The notes: generated by a model not told the origin, from the sequence alone. 64,000 nucleotides of DNA from Natrarchaeobius oligotrophus (GCF_003841465.1 NZ_REFZ01000006.1:124001-188000); one strand, 5' to 3'; shown: positions 16,582 to 25,861, numbered from the stretch's first letter. Translations and numbers: made by a program.

Positions 16582-17520
16582 TCACGCCGTGACCGTTCCG
16601 CCGTCGACGCTTCCGCGAGCACGGAGGCGACGCGCGACGTCGGCCATCGTCTCCACCGTGAGATCGGTTTCGGCGCGCCGGCGATCGACGTACTCGAGGA
16701 TCGCACGCATCCGCTCGTCGTCTCGCTCGTGGGTCAGGTTGTTCGGGTGGAGCCAGAGATGACACACTCCGTCGTTTCGGATCGCCTCGTCGATCCCCGT
16801 CCGCGCCTGAGCGACCATGGGATCTCGCCAGACTGCTTCCGCGACCGTTCTCGCCGGTCCCTCGAAGCCGAACAGGAACAGCGACGCCGGGACGTTCACC
16901 AGGCCGTACTCGTCGACCGTCGGCTCGACCAGCAGCGATCGATTTCGGACGGTCGAATCGACGATCCCCCGAACGCCGTCTCCGGTGGGCGATCGCCCAC
17001 GGTAGGCGCTGATGCCGTACTCGGCGAGGACGTCGCGGTGTCCGACGTCGTTTCGCGGGTAGACGAACGACTCGACGGTCTGACCCCAGTCGGCGGCGAT
17101 CTCTGCGCTTCGCTCGAGTTCGGCGGCCGCGAGTTCGCGGTCGGTCTCGGGCCGTCCGAAGAGGACGTGCGAAAACGAGTGACTGGCGAACTCGTGGTCG
17201 ACGTCGGCCTCGAGGAGGTCGGCGACGAGGTCGCGTCCGAATCGCAGATCCTCGCGGTCGCGCCACTCTGTTCTCTCGCGTTCGAACCAGCCCTCGGGGG
17301 CCGGGTGATCGGCGTGGACGCCGTCACAGGAGTCGAGCATGAGGTGGCCGACGACCGCCCACGTCGCGGGGACGTCGTACTCGTCGAGCAACTCGAGCAG
17401 CGCGGGCCAGCCACGTCGGCCGGCTTCGACCCGCTCGCTCGGGAGCGTCTCGAAGTCGTGAAATCCCCAGCCGAGCTCGGCGTCGATCGAGAGCACGACG
17501 CTACCCACGTCGTCCACCAC
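16582..17520 (-). CDS. Polysaccharide deacetylase (NodB-type)
   Basis: This 312-residue protein has the carbohydrate-esterase 4 plan: SIDAELGWGFHD near the N-terminus (catalytic and metal-binding aspartate), the metal pair in FASHSFSHVLF (HSFSH), ESFVYPRNDVGH, and a late HLWLHPNNL with the last catalytic histidine. It would remove acetyl groups from N-acetyl-hexosamine units. No signal peptide is visible, so action in the cytoplasm on a precursor is more likely than on the finished polymer. An exact ATAACAAA word precedes it. Confidence 0.85.
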   Translation of the reverse strand: MVDDVGSVVLSIDAELGWGFHDFETLPSERVEAGRRGWPALLELLDEYDVPATWAVVGHLMLDSCDGVHADHPAPEGWFERERTEWRDREDLRFGRDLVADLLEADVDHEFASHSFSHVLFGRPETDRELAAAELERSAEIAADWGQTVESFVYPRNDVGHRDVLAEYGISAYRGRSPTGDGVRGIVDSTVRNRSLLVEPTVDEYGLVNVPASLFLFGFEGPARTVAEAVWRDPMVAQARTGIDEAIRNDGVCHLWLHPNNLTHERDDERMRAILEYVDRRRAETDLTVETMADVARRLRARGSVDGGTVTA

Positions 17521-17558
17521 GCGCTCCGGTCATACCCCGGGAAATTCGACGGGACGGT

Positions 17559-17566
17559 TTTGTTAT
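17559..17566 (-). promoter_or_regulatory. ATAACAAA site, upstream of the deacetylase gene
   Basis: The exact word on the minus strand lies 38 nt before the ATG at 17520. The divergent region 17521-17805 also holds the plus-strand copy at 17752. Confidence 0.55.
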
Positions 17567-17751
17567 TGGTTCCTTTTGTGCGAACGAAGCCGGACGTCAG
17601 CCGGGATACCCGTCGGCGAGCCGATCGCGACGGCCCCCTCGAACGGAGACTCGGCGGTAATCGTCTCGAACGGACGAACGTCCGACGGACGCGAACGGAA
17701 AGCGGATCGAACAGCGCGTCTTCCCCGTCGGGGACGGTCTGAACACTCCCT

Positions 17752-17759
17752 ATAACAAA
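17752..17759 (+). promoter_or_regulatory. ATAACAAA site, upstream of the first AP-superfamily gene
   Basis: The exact word, followed by GCG, stands 46 nt before the ATG at 17806. Confidence 0.55.
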
Positions 17760-17805
17760 GCGCACGTCGAGCTATCTCCACGACAGCAGGCTTCTCAGTA
17801 CAATC

Positions 17806-19395
17806 ATGAGCGGACTTACTACTTCGTCCGAGCGAGCGTTCGTGCTCGGACTCGACGGCGTGCCGTGGAGGCTCATCGAACAGTGGAGCGACGAGGGCGA
17901 GCTGCCCAACTTCGCACGAATGCGCGAGGACGGTGCCTCGGGACCGCTCGTGAGCACCAGCCCGCCCACGACGCCGCTGGCGTGGCCCTCGATCGCGACC
18001 GGCGTCTGGCCCGATAAGCACGGAATTTACGGATTTCAGAACCTCTCTCGGGAGTACTCCCACGAGATGTACACGAGCCGCGATTTCAAACAGCCGACGC
18101 TCTGGGAGTTGCTCTCGCCCGCTCACGTCGGGAACGTTCCGATGACGTATCCGGTGCGCGAAATCGACGGAACGATGGTCGCGGGGATGATGACGCCCTC
18201 GACGGAGCGGGAGTTTACACACCCCGCGGATCTCGGCGACGACATCGACGCGCGGATTCCGGACTACCGGATCAGCCTGGATTATCCCAAGTACGCAAAC
18301 AGACTCGACGACTTCGAGGAAGCCGTCGGCGGTATGCTCGAGAACCGACGCGAGTTGATGCGTCTGCAGATGGACCGTGCGGGTGACGACTGGGAGCTGT
18401 TCTTTTTCGTCTACACCGCACCCGATCGGTTTCAGCACCTGATCTGGGACGACGATCGCCTTCTCGAGCACTACCGAAAACTCGACGACCTGCTGGGGGA
18501 GGTCCTGGCGTACACCGATCGCCACGACAGCGACCTCTACGTCGTCTCCGACCACGGCTTCGGGCCGATCCACCAGCTCGTCTTCGTCAACCACGTTCTC
18601 GAGCGTGAGGGGTACCTCTTCAGGCGCGAAGATCAGGGAACGAGGGGGGCGCTCGCGAGTCTCGGTATCTCGCGCGACCGCATCACGAACGCTCTCGAAC
18701 GGGTCGGCATCTCCGAAGAGATGCTCATCTCGACGTTACCCCGGGGGCTCGTCGACTCGGTCGCAGAACAGATCCCGGGCGATCACGCGCTCTACGACGT
18801 CGACTTCGATCGGACCGTCGCGTTCGTCCACGACGCCGGCAACTGCTACGTCAACGACACCGACCGCTTCGAAAACGGGGTCGTCTCCCCGATGGACGTC
18901 CCGGACGTGAAAGCGGAACTCGTGTCCGTCTTCGAGTCCGTCACCGACGAGAACGGTCGATCGGTGCTCTCGGTCGAGGACGGAGACGAACTGTTCCCGA
19001 CGGACGACGAGTCGCCGGATCTGATCGTCAACGGCGTCGACGGTTACGAGTCTCGCACCGCGATCACGGACCGGGTGTTCGGCGACACGGGGACGTACGC
19101 CGCGAGCCATCGATCGCAGGGGATCGTCCTCTGTCACGGCCCTTCGATCGATCCAGGTGCGACGCTTCGGGGGGCACGGGTGGTCGACGTCGCGCCGACG
19201 CTGTTGCACGGAATCGGCCAGCCCGTTCCCGACAACGTCGACGGCCGAGTGCTGTTCGACGCGTTCCGCTCGGACGCGACGCCGTCGCGAACGAAAGTCG
19301 AGCGAACGAGCGTCTCCCGACGCGAGCGCGACGACGTCGACGACGACTTCACCGACGTCGAGAATCGCCTGAAGGGGCTCGGGTACATGGAGTAA
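17806..19395 (+). CDS. Alkaline phosphatase superfamily protein (type I phosphodiesterase-like)
   Basis: This 529-residue protein has the metal-binding aspartate of VLGLDGVP (D17), a Thr nucleophile segment TTPLAWPSIATG (residues 55-67), WPDKHGIYGF, and the YVVSDHGFGP metal site near residue 249. That is the type I phosphodiesterase/nucleotide pyrophosphatase branch. No membrane segment or signal peptide is seen. Relatives are common in archaeal glycan loci, where they may hydrolyse or transfer phospho-groups on sugars or lipids; the substrate is not known. A paralogue of similar length is at 37185-38810. Confidence 0.82.
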   Translation: MSGLTTSSERAFVLGLDGVPWRLIEQWSDEGELPNFARMREDGASGPLVSTSPPTTPLAWPSIATGVWPDKHGIYGFQNLSREYSHEMYTSRDFKQPTLWELLSPAHVGNVPMTYPVREIDGTMVAGMMTPSTEREFTHPADLGDDIDARIPDYRISLDYPKYANRLDDFEEAVGGMLENRRELMRLQMDRAGDDWELFFFVYTAPDRFQHLIWDDDRLLEHYRKLDDLLGEVLAYTDRHDSDLYVVSDHGFGPIHQLVFVNHVLEREGYLFRREDQGTRGALASLGISRDRITNALERVGISEEMLISTLPRGLVDSVAEQIPGDHALYDVDFDRTVAFVHDAGNCYVNDTDRFENGVVSPMDVPDVKAELVSVFESVTDENGRSVLSVEDGDELFPTDDESPDLIVNGVDGYESRTAITDRVFGDTGTYAASHRSQGIVLCHGPSIDPGATLRGARVVDVAPTLLHGIGQPVPDNVDGRVLFDAFRSDATPSRTKVERTSVSRRERDDVDDDFTDVENRLKGLGYME

Positions 19396-19471
19396 CGGCG
19401 CGATCTCGCAGGGAGTCGTGGCGCGATTTCGCAAGCAAGAGCGTTACCGGCGTCCTCGGCGAACGGCGAAC

Positions 19472-19846
19472 ATGGTCGACGAAGACCTCGAGCTCGAGCG
19501 CGACCTCGGTAGCGCGACGATCGTCTACGAGGATCCGGACGACGGAACGGTGAGGAAGTCGGTGCCGAACGAACACGTCGCGTACTTCCAGGATCACTGG
19601 ATCGTCAAAACGGACGAAGACGAGCAAGGTAACGACATCGTTCGTCGGATTCCCGCAAAGCGCGTCCACTACGTCGAGCGCTCGGTCGAGCAGTTCGAAG
19701 AGGAAGTACAGACGCTCGTGGATCAGGTACAGTCGTTCGCGTCCGAACTGCGGACGAAGATTCCGGTGGGCGGCGATCGAAGCGAGCGCGACGAGGACGT
19801 CCATCCGATCGAGATCGGACTGGACGAGGACGACGAACGCGAGTAG
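19472..19846 (+). CDS. Conserved-looking haloarchaeal hypothetical protein
   Basis: The ATG at 19472 opens a 124-residue acidic protein beginning MVDEDLELERDLGSATIVYED, with a VAYFQDHWIVKTDE strand region, then a helical stretch VERSVEQFEEEVQTLVDQVQS that could form a coiled coil, and an acidic tail. An in-frame methionine 18 codons earlier is less likely because that segment is Arg rich. I do not recognise the family. It follows the phosphodiesterase gene by 76 nt on the same strand and may share its transcript. Confidence 0.6.
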   Translation: MVDEDLELERDLGSATIVYEDPDDGTVRKSVPNEHVAYFQDHWIVKTDEDEQGNDIVRRIPAKRVHYVERSVEQFEEEVQTLVDQVQSFASELRTKIPVGGDRSERDEDVHPIEIGLDEDDERE

Positions 19847-19912
19847 CCGAGAACGCGGATGGAGACGGAACCGTCGGGTGTCCACGGAGGCGACGGCCGG
19901 CCGACGATCCGA

Positions 19913-21238
19913 TTACCGAACGGAGCGAATCCGATCGAGACCCATTTTCACCGCCTTCACCGTCGGATACGCTCCGTTGTACACTCGAGTCGGCGTGTTT
20001 CTCGCGCCCGCGCGCAAAATACGGTGAGACAGCGGCGGTCGTGCGTCCGCGACGAGTTCGTCGAGGTCGACCGCCACGAGCCACTCGAAAAACGCCCGCT
20101 CTCGCTCCGACGACGGTTCGGTTTCGCGGACGCGGTCTCTGATGTCGGCCCACATGTGGCGTTCGTCCTGACCGAGCACCCACTCGCCGCCCTCGAGCGC
20201 GGACCGGATCTCGTCGTAATCGCGATCGACGAACGCGTACCCGTGTCTCGACGGCTCGAGTCCGGACAGACGCAGTCCGACTGCCGTCCGATAGCACTTC
20301 TCGCACTCGCCGCAGTTGCCGTCCATCCGGACGTTACAGGTCTGGAGTTCGAGCGAGGGGGCGTCGGATTCGACGTAGTCGGCGATCGCATCGAGGCGTT
20401 CCTGACGGGTGAGTTCGTAGGCATCGTGATGACACCGCGTTCCGCTCCAGCGGACGTTGTCGTCGATGTCCGGCCGAGAGCCCCACTCGAGGTCGATCCC
20501 GTCCCAGTGGGTCGCGGCGACGTAGAGGTCGCCGATCCCTCGAGCGTACGCCATCGGCGCACAGAGTCCAAGCAATCCGAGCCCGTGACCGACGGAGCTG
20601 TACCACGCGCCGTCGACGTGGCGTTTGTAGTGGGCGAGCAACATCGGATGGTCGAGCGCCGACAGAACGTTCGATTCGACGAAGGCCGTCTCGAGTCCTC
20701 GCTCGTCGGCGAACGACTCGACGCGGTTTCGGAGGTCGTCCCACTTCCGGTCGTCCGCCCGGTCGGGCGTGATCGTCCAACCACGGATGCTCACGAGCGC
20801 CGGCTCCTCGTCGCGGTGGCGGACGTACGAACACGTCGAATCGACGCCGCCGGTAAAGAGGAGGGCGCTTTCACTCTCCGCACCGTCGATCGATTCCGCG
20901 GCCGGCTTCGGTTCGATCGTTCGACGGGCGTAGAGCGTTCCGCCCTCGAGGAAGTCGTACATCCCGAGCAGCGACGCCTTTACGTCCTCGAGCGCGCGGG
21001 CGAACGACGCGTCCACCTCGTCGACGTAGACGTCGGCTCCGTTCGCCCACGCGACCGGGCAGACGTTCGCGAGGACGGGAATCGCGAGAATTCCCTCGGG
21101 AACGTCCTCGATCGACCGGTCGTAGCTGGTGACGAACGTCTCCCCCGAAAAAAACCGGGCGACGTCCGCCGACGGACGAATTTCGCACTCGAGCGTGTTC
21201 TCCCGCACCGTGATCCGATCGATGACGATTGTTGACAT
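19913..21238 (-). CDS. QueC-like PP-loop ATP-pyrophosphatase
   Basis: This 441-residue protein has a PP-loop, LLFTGGVDSTCSY (residues 127-137), and a zinc-type cysteine set C301-x7-C309-x2-C312-x2-C315 (NCGECEKC), which resembles the zinc site of QueC. QueC is about 230 residues; here some 125 extra residues precede the PP-loop and about 125 follow the cysteines. PP-loop enzymes activate a carboxyl or carbonyl group as an adenylate before adding nitrogen or sulfur. Its place in a glycan locus suggests amidation or amine addition to a sugar or peptide, but that is inference. The start is the methionine of MSTIVIDRITV. Confidence 0.7.
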   Translation of the reverse strand: MSTIVIDRITVRENTLECEIRPSADVARFFSGETFVTSYDRSIEDVPEGILAIPVLANVCPVAWANGADVYVDEVDASFARALEDVKASLLGMYDFLEGGTLYARRTIEPKPAAESIDGAESESALLFTGGVDSTCSYVRHRDEEPALVSIRGWTITPDRADDRKWDDLRNRVESFADERGLETAFVESNVLSALDHPMLLAHYKRHVDGAWYSSVGHGLGLLGLCAPMAYARGIGDLYVAATHWDGIDLEWGSRPDIDDNVRWSGTRCHHDAYELTRQERLDAIADYVESDAPSLELQTCNVRMDGNCGECEKCYRTAVGLRLSGLEPSRHGYAFVDRDYDEIRSALEGGEWVLGQDERHMWADIRDRVRETEPSSERERAFFEWLVAVDLDELVADARPPLSHRILRAGARNTPTRVYNGAYPTVKAVKMGLDRIRSVR

Positions 21239-21647
21239 GGTCGTGAAAACGGCGGTGGCCGTCGACTCGAGTATTCCGGACGCGCACAAAAATCGGCGCA
21301 ACCGTTGATCGGACGGAGAACGCGAAAGCCGTCCGTACCAGCCAGCCGAACGGAACGATCGATCGCCCAGGCCGAAACGGCCTCTCGAGTACTCCGGACG
21401 GCCGGCGCTGTACGGCCGTCTTACCCGACGTGAGTCTCGAGGTTGTCGTTCGACGTTCGTCGATTCGCCGGTTCGACCTCGTCCGAGGATCGCGGCGCAG
21501 ATACCGTCACCGAACCATAATTACGCAACCGACTTCGAAGATAACATCGGGGAGAATAAGTTCTCAATAACAAACGTCGGCTTCGGTGAAGCGTTCGCAA
21601 GTCATGCGTATCGAACCGCGACCGACCGATTCTCGCGACGGAGTACC
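21239..21647. other. Divergent intergenic region between PP-loop and membrane protein genes
   Basis: No gene is visible. The right end is AT-rich and holds the ATAACAAA word at 21567-21574 and a related GATAACATC at 21539-21547. Confidence 0.5.
21567..21574 (+). promoter_or_regulatory. ATAACAAA site, upstream of the polytopic membrane protein gene
   Basis: The exact word lies 73 nt before the ATG at 21648. Confidence 0.55.
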
Positions 21648-23438
21648 ATGAAACGTGCGACTGTGAACGGCGCGCTCGCCGTCGGGTTTTTCGCGCTCGC
21701 GATCGGCGTGCTGTTCGCCCGAGCGAATCCGGCGACGGCCTACGAGGCGTCGGTGTACGCGGCAACGCCCGGCGGAGTGTGGGTGGCGTTCGCGCTGGCG
21801 CTTTCGCTCGCGGTCGCGACGACGCTCGGCTGTCGCGGTCGCTTCCAGACGCTCGGAATGGCGCTGGGTGCGTTGACGGTCACGTCGATCGTCAGCCTAC
21901 CCGTGCTCAGAAACTACCGCTTTTCGGGGATGGGCGACGCGTTGACGCACCTCGGATGGACGCGAGACATCGTTGGCGGCGAGTTACTCCCGCACGAGTT
22001 GATCTATCCGGGCGTCCACTCGCTCGGAATCGCCCTTCACTTCCTCGGCGGAATCCCCCTCGAGCGTGCGTTGCTCGTGACCGTCGTCGTTCTGTTCCTT
22101 CCGTTTCTGATCTTCGTTCCGCTGATCGTCAGGGACGTAACCGGTACCCCCGCGGCCGTCGGCTTCGCGGCGATCGTCTCCTGGATGGTGCTGCCGGTCA
22201 ACAACGTCGCGACGCACATGGGCATTCACTCCAACTCGAACGCGCTGTTTCTGGTCCCCGTCGTCGTCTTCGCGTTCGTCGCGTACCTCGGGCGGCGATC
22301 GACGATCGAACGCCTCCCGTTCGGCCTCTCGCCGTTCAGCGTCCTCATTTATCTCACCGCGATCGTCCTCCTGGTCGTTCATCCCCAGCAGATGATCAAC
22401 GTCGTCGTTCTCGCGGGAGCGATCGCCGGCGTACAGCTTCTCGCCCACCGGCGGCTTGACGACCATCCGGTGCTCGAGCAGCCGACGATGTACGCACAGA
22501 CGGTCGTGCTCGGAAGTATGTTCACGGTCTGGACGATGGCCAACGAGCGGTTCAGGACCGCGTTCGTCAACATGATCGAAGGGGTCTTCATCGAGGACGT
22601 GGGCGCGGGAGCCGAGGTCGACCAGCGCGGAGCGTCGCTGGCGGAGATCGGCGGTAGCCTCGCGGAGCTATTCGTCGTGATGTTTCTCGACGCGGCGATA
22701 ATCGGCATCGTTGCCGGTCTCTTCGTTCTCGCGGTCTGGCTCGGACGGACGAGTCTGGATCGAGAAGCCGCGTCGTTCGTCACGTACTTCGGAATCGGGC
22801 TGATTCCGCTCGGCGTCATCTTCCTCGTCTACTTCGTCGGAACGCCGACGATGGCGTTTCGCCAGGTCGGGTTCATCTACGTGCTCCTGACGATTCTGGC
22901 CGGGATCGCGCTCGCGCACCTGTTCGGCGGCCTCTCGGGCGTGATCACGAGGCCTGGGGCAACCACGGTTGCCGCGGTTTTCGTCGGTGCGTTGCTCGTC
23001 CTCGGACTGGCGACCGTCTACGCTTCGCCGCTGATCTACAGCCCCGGCCAGCACGTGACCGACCAGAAGTTCAGCGGTTACGAGTCTGGATTCGAACACG
23101 GCGTCGACGACCGACCCCACGCCGGCCTCGGCTACGATCCGTACCGGTACGATCACGGACTCCACGGGCTCGAGGGTGAGGAGACTCTGAGCGGTGCCAC
23201 GGTCGCGACTGGCGAGGTCGATCCGGAGGCGTTCGAAGCGGGGAACTACAGCGGTGCATATCACGGAATTGATTACTACCTCGTCGTCACCGAGTACGAC
23301 GTGACGAGGGAGGTGGACGTCTATCAGGAGCTTCACTACAGCGAGGAGTCGCTCGCGGGACTCCAGGGAGAGCCGACAGCCGACAAGGTGATCTCCAACG
23401 ACGAGTTCGAGATGTACGCAATCGCTAGCGACGAGTGA
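21648..23438 (+). CDS. Polytopic membrane protein, GT-C glycosyltransferase-like
   Basis: The 596 residues contain about 11-12 membrane helices up to roughly residue 465, then an outer C-terminal domain of about 130 residues rich in Tyr, Asp and Glu. The loop after the third helix has FSGMGDALTHLGWTRDI (D97, H101), followed by GELLPHELIYPGVHS. An acidic residue in the first long outer loop is typical of GT-C enzymes that use lipid-linked sugars. The family is not one I can name. The locus and the ATAACAAA word favour polymer assembly or export on the outer face; a flippase- or polymerase-like role is also possible. Confidence 0.65.
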   Translation: MKRATVNGALAVGFFALAIGVLFARANPATAYEASVYAATPGGVWVAFALALSLAVATTLGCRGRFQTLGMALGALTVTSIVSLPVLRNYRFSGMGDALTHLGWTRDIVGGELLPHELIYPGVHSLGIALHFLGGIPLERALLVTVVVLFLPFLIFVPLIVRDVTGTPAAVGFAAIVSWMVLPVNNVATHMGIHSNSNALFLVPVVVFAFVAYLGRRSTIERLPFGLSPFSVLIYLTAIVLLVVHPQQMINVVVLAGAIAGVQLLAHRRLDDHPVLEQPTMYAQTVVLGSMFTVWTMANERFRTAFVNMIEGVFIEDVGAGAEVDQRGASLAEIGGSLAELFVVMFLDAAIIGIVAGLFVLAVWLGRTSLDREAASFVTYFGIGLIPLGVIFLVYFVGTPTMAFRQVGFIYVLLTILAGIALAHLFGGLSGVITRPGATTVAAVFVGALLVLGLATVYASPLIYSPGQHVTDQKFSGYESGFEHGVDDRPHAGLGYDPYRYDHGLHGLEGEETLSGATVATGEVDPEAFEAGNYSGAYHGIDYYLVVTEYDVTREVDVYQELHYSEESLAGLQGEPTADKVISNDEFEMYAIASDE

Positions 23439-23465
23439 GTCGTGCCTTCAGGCTACACAGCCCCC

Positions 23466-24192
23466 ATGACAAAGAGCGAGATCGTATTCGAGCGTGATAC
23501 GACAGTGCCCGCCCTCGACGACGTGCGCGTGCTGGATCTGACGGGGGTCCTCGGTGGTCCCGACACTATCGCGACCGAGCGGCGTCGGCCGCTCCGACGC
23601 GAGCCGAGAACGACTCAAAGGGTACTACCGCGACCGAGAGCCGGCGCTGTTTTTCAACGTTCCGAACGAGGCGACGCGGTCGGGCAGCCACAAACGCGGC
23701 TGGCGGATCGTCCAGGAGGTGGCGACGTTCTACCGGGTGCAACGACCCGACGCGCTGATCGACGGGGACGGTTGGTCGTCGACGCTGTCGCGATCCGCGC
23801 GTCCGTTCGCACGCGCGTACCTTCAGTGCGCGAGAACGACTCGGAAGGCGAGCCGCCGCCGTCACCGTCGATCGGTTCGACGGGATTCCGACCGAGCGGT
23901 TCGTTTCGCTCGTGAATCGCGCGGTTCCGGGAACGATCCTCGAGCGAATCGTCGACGATCACCGCGACGCCGACCTCCTCGCCGCGAGCGGTCGGCTCGT
24001 TCCGTCGAAATTCCTCCGGCAGTTCGGCTTCCTCTCGGACGAGTTGGCTCCGATCGCGCGCATCACCACTCGGACGACGCAGGTCACGTACCCCCTCGCC
24101 GACGACGGGGCCACGAGTGGACCGTCGGCGGACTCGCCGTAACCGATCCGTCGATCTGGTCGATCACGTTCGCCGAGCAGGATAGCTGGTAG
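23466..24192 (+). pseudogene. Frameshifted remnant of an unknown gene
   Basis: Protein-like stretches continue through three frames. The frame from the ATG at 23466 reads MTKSEIVFERDTTVPALDDV; near 23580 sense moves to a second frame (LKGYYRDREPALFFNVPNEA, then KRGWRIVQEVATFYRVQRPD); near 23830 to the third (RFDGIPTERFVSLVNRAVPG, then LVPSKFLRQFGFLSDELAPI); and near 24110 back to the second (EWTVGGLAVTDPSIWSITFA), ending at 24192. This would be an intact gene of about 240 residues with three indels. The family is not recognised. Sequencing errors could produce the same picture, though three in one gene is many. Confidence 0.6.
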
Positions 24193-24392
24193 CGTTCGAC
24201 GGCCGGCTTTCGACCCTCGAACCGCGTTTCGAACCCGGTAATCGAATTTTTCTCCCGAAATACTCCCTTGCGACGATCGTTTTCGGGACGGTATTCGTTC
24301 GTATCTTCGGACACGATCGATCATAGGTTCTGATTGCTTCGAAAGTGATTTGAAGTATTTCAGTAAATTCAACTCATAGGGCCAAGGAAAAG

Positions 24393-24398
24393 TTTATG
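24393..24398 (+). promoter_or_regulatory. BRE/TATA promoter of the first beta-helix gene
   Basis: GGAAAAGTTTATG, a good haloarchaeal BRE plus TATA (TTTATG at 24393-24398), lies about 27 nt before the ATG at 24425, so the transcript should be leaderless or nearly so. It is preceded by CATAGGG, a combination repeated before the paralogue at 25957. Confidence 0.6.
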
Positions 24399-24424
24399 AG
24401 TGTAAGCTCTTGTTACCCAGGTGT

Positions 24425-25369
24425 ATGGCGCAGAATCCCCGTACGTCCGAGACGGACACATCTCCGACTACAGGTCGTAATTCCGGATTAAGCCGACGAA
24501 ACTACGTTCGCTCGCTCGCCGCGGTGGCGACCGCCGCGACGTCGCTCGGTGCGGCCGGTACCGTCGCGGCCGCGGACGACTACGAGGTAATCGAAGCGCA
24601 GAACCAGACGATCACCGTCGAGTCCGGCGAGACCTGGGAGAACAAGCTGATCGACATGACCACGGGTCAGGACGTCGTCGTCACGGCCCACGGCAGCGAC
24701 TGGACGATCCGCAACGTCGGCTTCGAGGGTGAGAACACCTCCGGTGCCGGCTCCGCGACGTTCGGCATCTCCGACGCCGGCGGCTCGAGTACGGTCGAGA
24801 ACGTCTACCTCGGCGACGGCTCCGACAGCCGAAACGGCAGTTCGTCGGGTCACGGTCAGACTGCGTTCTGGGTTGACCCCGATCACGCGGGTCACGTCGA
24901 CTTCCGGAACGTCAACGTTCAGGGCTTCGCGGACAACGCGATCTACGCGTCGGCGCCCGGAAACGCGGGTGGGGGGACCATCCACGTCGATCGGTGTTTC
25001 GCCGCGAACTGTTACGTTTCTCACTTCCGGCTCGCCACCGAGGGGAGCAAGGTGACCAACTCCTGTGTCTACGTCGACGAGGACGACTACGACGGACGCG
25101 GAATCTGGGCCTGGGCACCGGGCACCGTCGAAGTCGAGAACTGCCAGCTCGAGATGAACGGTCGAAACGTCGCGATCGACGCCGGCGCGAACGGACAAGC
25201 GACCACGGTCGTCGTCCGCGACACCGACTACGACGACGCAGCCGGCATCGGCGAACACGACGGATCGTCCGTCCAGCTCGAGGACGACGTCGGAACCGAC
25301 CCCGAGGCCTACGTTCCGAGCGGAGTTCCGACCTCGGCCGAGGAAGCCGCCGCCGGCTCCGATACCTAG
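24425..25369 (+). CDS. Tat-exported right-handed beta-helix protein
   Basis: This 314-residue protein begins with a Tat signal (SRRNYVRSLAAVATAATSLG; R24-R25) cleaved near AAA-DD. The mature part is a right-handed parallel beta-helix of short turns: WTIRNVGFEG, STVENVYLGDGS, HVDFRNVNVQGF, TIHVDRCF, KVTNSCVY, TVEVENCQLEMNG. It ends with VPSGVPTSAEEAAAGSDT, a linker also found in the paralogue at 25957-27753. Such folds serve as polysaccharide lyases, epimerases or adhesins; no catalytic residues can be assigned. The chosen ATG fits the TATA spacing. Confidence 0.8.
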   Translation: MAQNPRTSETDTSPTTGRNSGLSRRNYVRSLAAVATAATSLGAAGTVAAADDYEVIEAQNQTITVESGETWENKLIDMTTGQDVVVTAHGSDWTIRNVGFEGENTSGAGSATFGISDAGGSSTVENVYLGDGSDSRNGSSSGHGQTAFWVDPDHAGHVDFRNVNVQGFADNAIYASAPGNAGGGTIHVDRCFAANCYVSHFRLATEGSKVTNSCVYVDEDDYDGRGIWAWAPGTVEVENCQLEMNGRNVAIDAGANGQATTVVVRDTDYDDAAGIGEHDGSSVQLEDDVGTDPEAYVPSGVPTSAEEAAAGSDT

Positions 25370-25743
25370 CGACTCGAGGCCCCCCGAAACCGAACCGACT
25401 CCGCCACGTTCCCCGCTGGCGCGTTCCCCTCCGGACCCCCCGACGCACCGTCCTCCCCCGTTGACGCATCGCGGCTCCGTTCTCTCGCAACCTCGTCCTC
25501 CGTTCTCGCTGGTGTCTCGCTCGATTCGTTTTCCACCGCGTTTTCGTTCGAATTCCCGAGACGCTCGGCCCGTTCGCCGAACCGCGCGGTTCGGGTCACA
25601 CGGCTTGCTCTACCGTCACGACTGCTGGCCGCCCGCGGTTGTGTGGCGCTGACGAACGGTGATTGCATCGGTCACCAACTCGAGCCGGCTCGGATTCCGC
25701 CACGATTCGATCACAGTCTATCGGTGGCGACCGTCACGACCGC

Positions 25744-25770
25744 CGGCCGGTAATTCGGTATTACCGGCCG
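25744..25770. repeat. Operator-like palindrome A (GGTAATTCGGTATTACC core)
   Basis: Eleven-base arms CGGCCGGTAAT and ATTACCGGCCG are perfectly complementary around a 5-base spacer. The 17-bp core recurs with two changes 41 bp downstream. Confidence 0.65.
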
Positions 25771-25789
25771 ATGTCGACCTCGCACTGAC

Positions 25790-25806
25790 GGTAATACGGT
25801 ATTACT
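25790..25806. repeat. Operator-like palindrome B (GGTAATACGGTATTACT)
   Basis: The sequence differs from the core of palindrome A at two of 17 positions and keeps the complementary GTAATA/TATTAC halves. The centres are 41 bp apart, about four helical turns, so two dimers could bind on one DNA face. Confidence 0.65.
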
Positions 25807-25861
25807 CGCCCGACGCAAGTCGAATCGTCGTCTTTCTTTCGATGAAAAACACCGTTGACTT

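Noticed and set aside
19913-21238. Reading the PP-loop gene as part of a Qat or CBASS anti-phage system
   Set aside because: No cyclase, QatA/QatB/QatD-type partner, E1/E2-like or nuclease gene is adjacent; neighbours are glycan-type genes.
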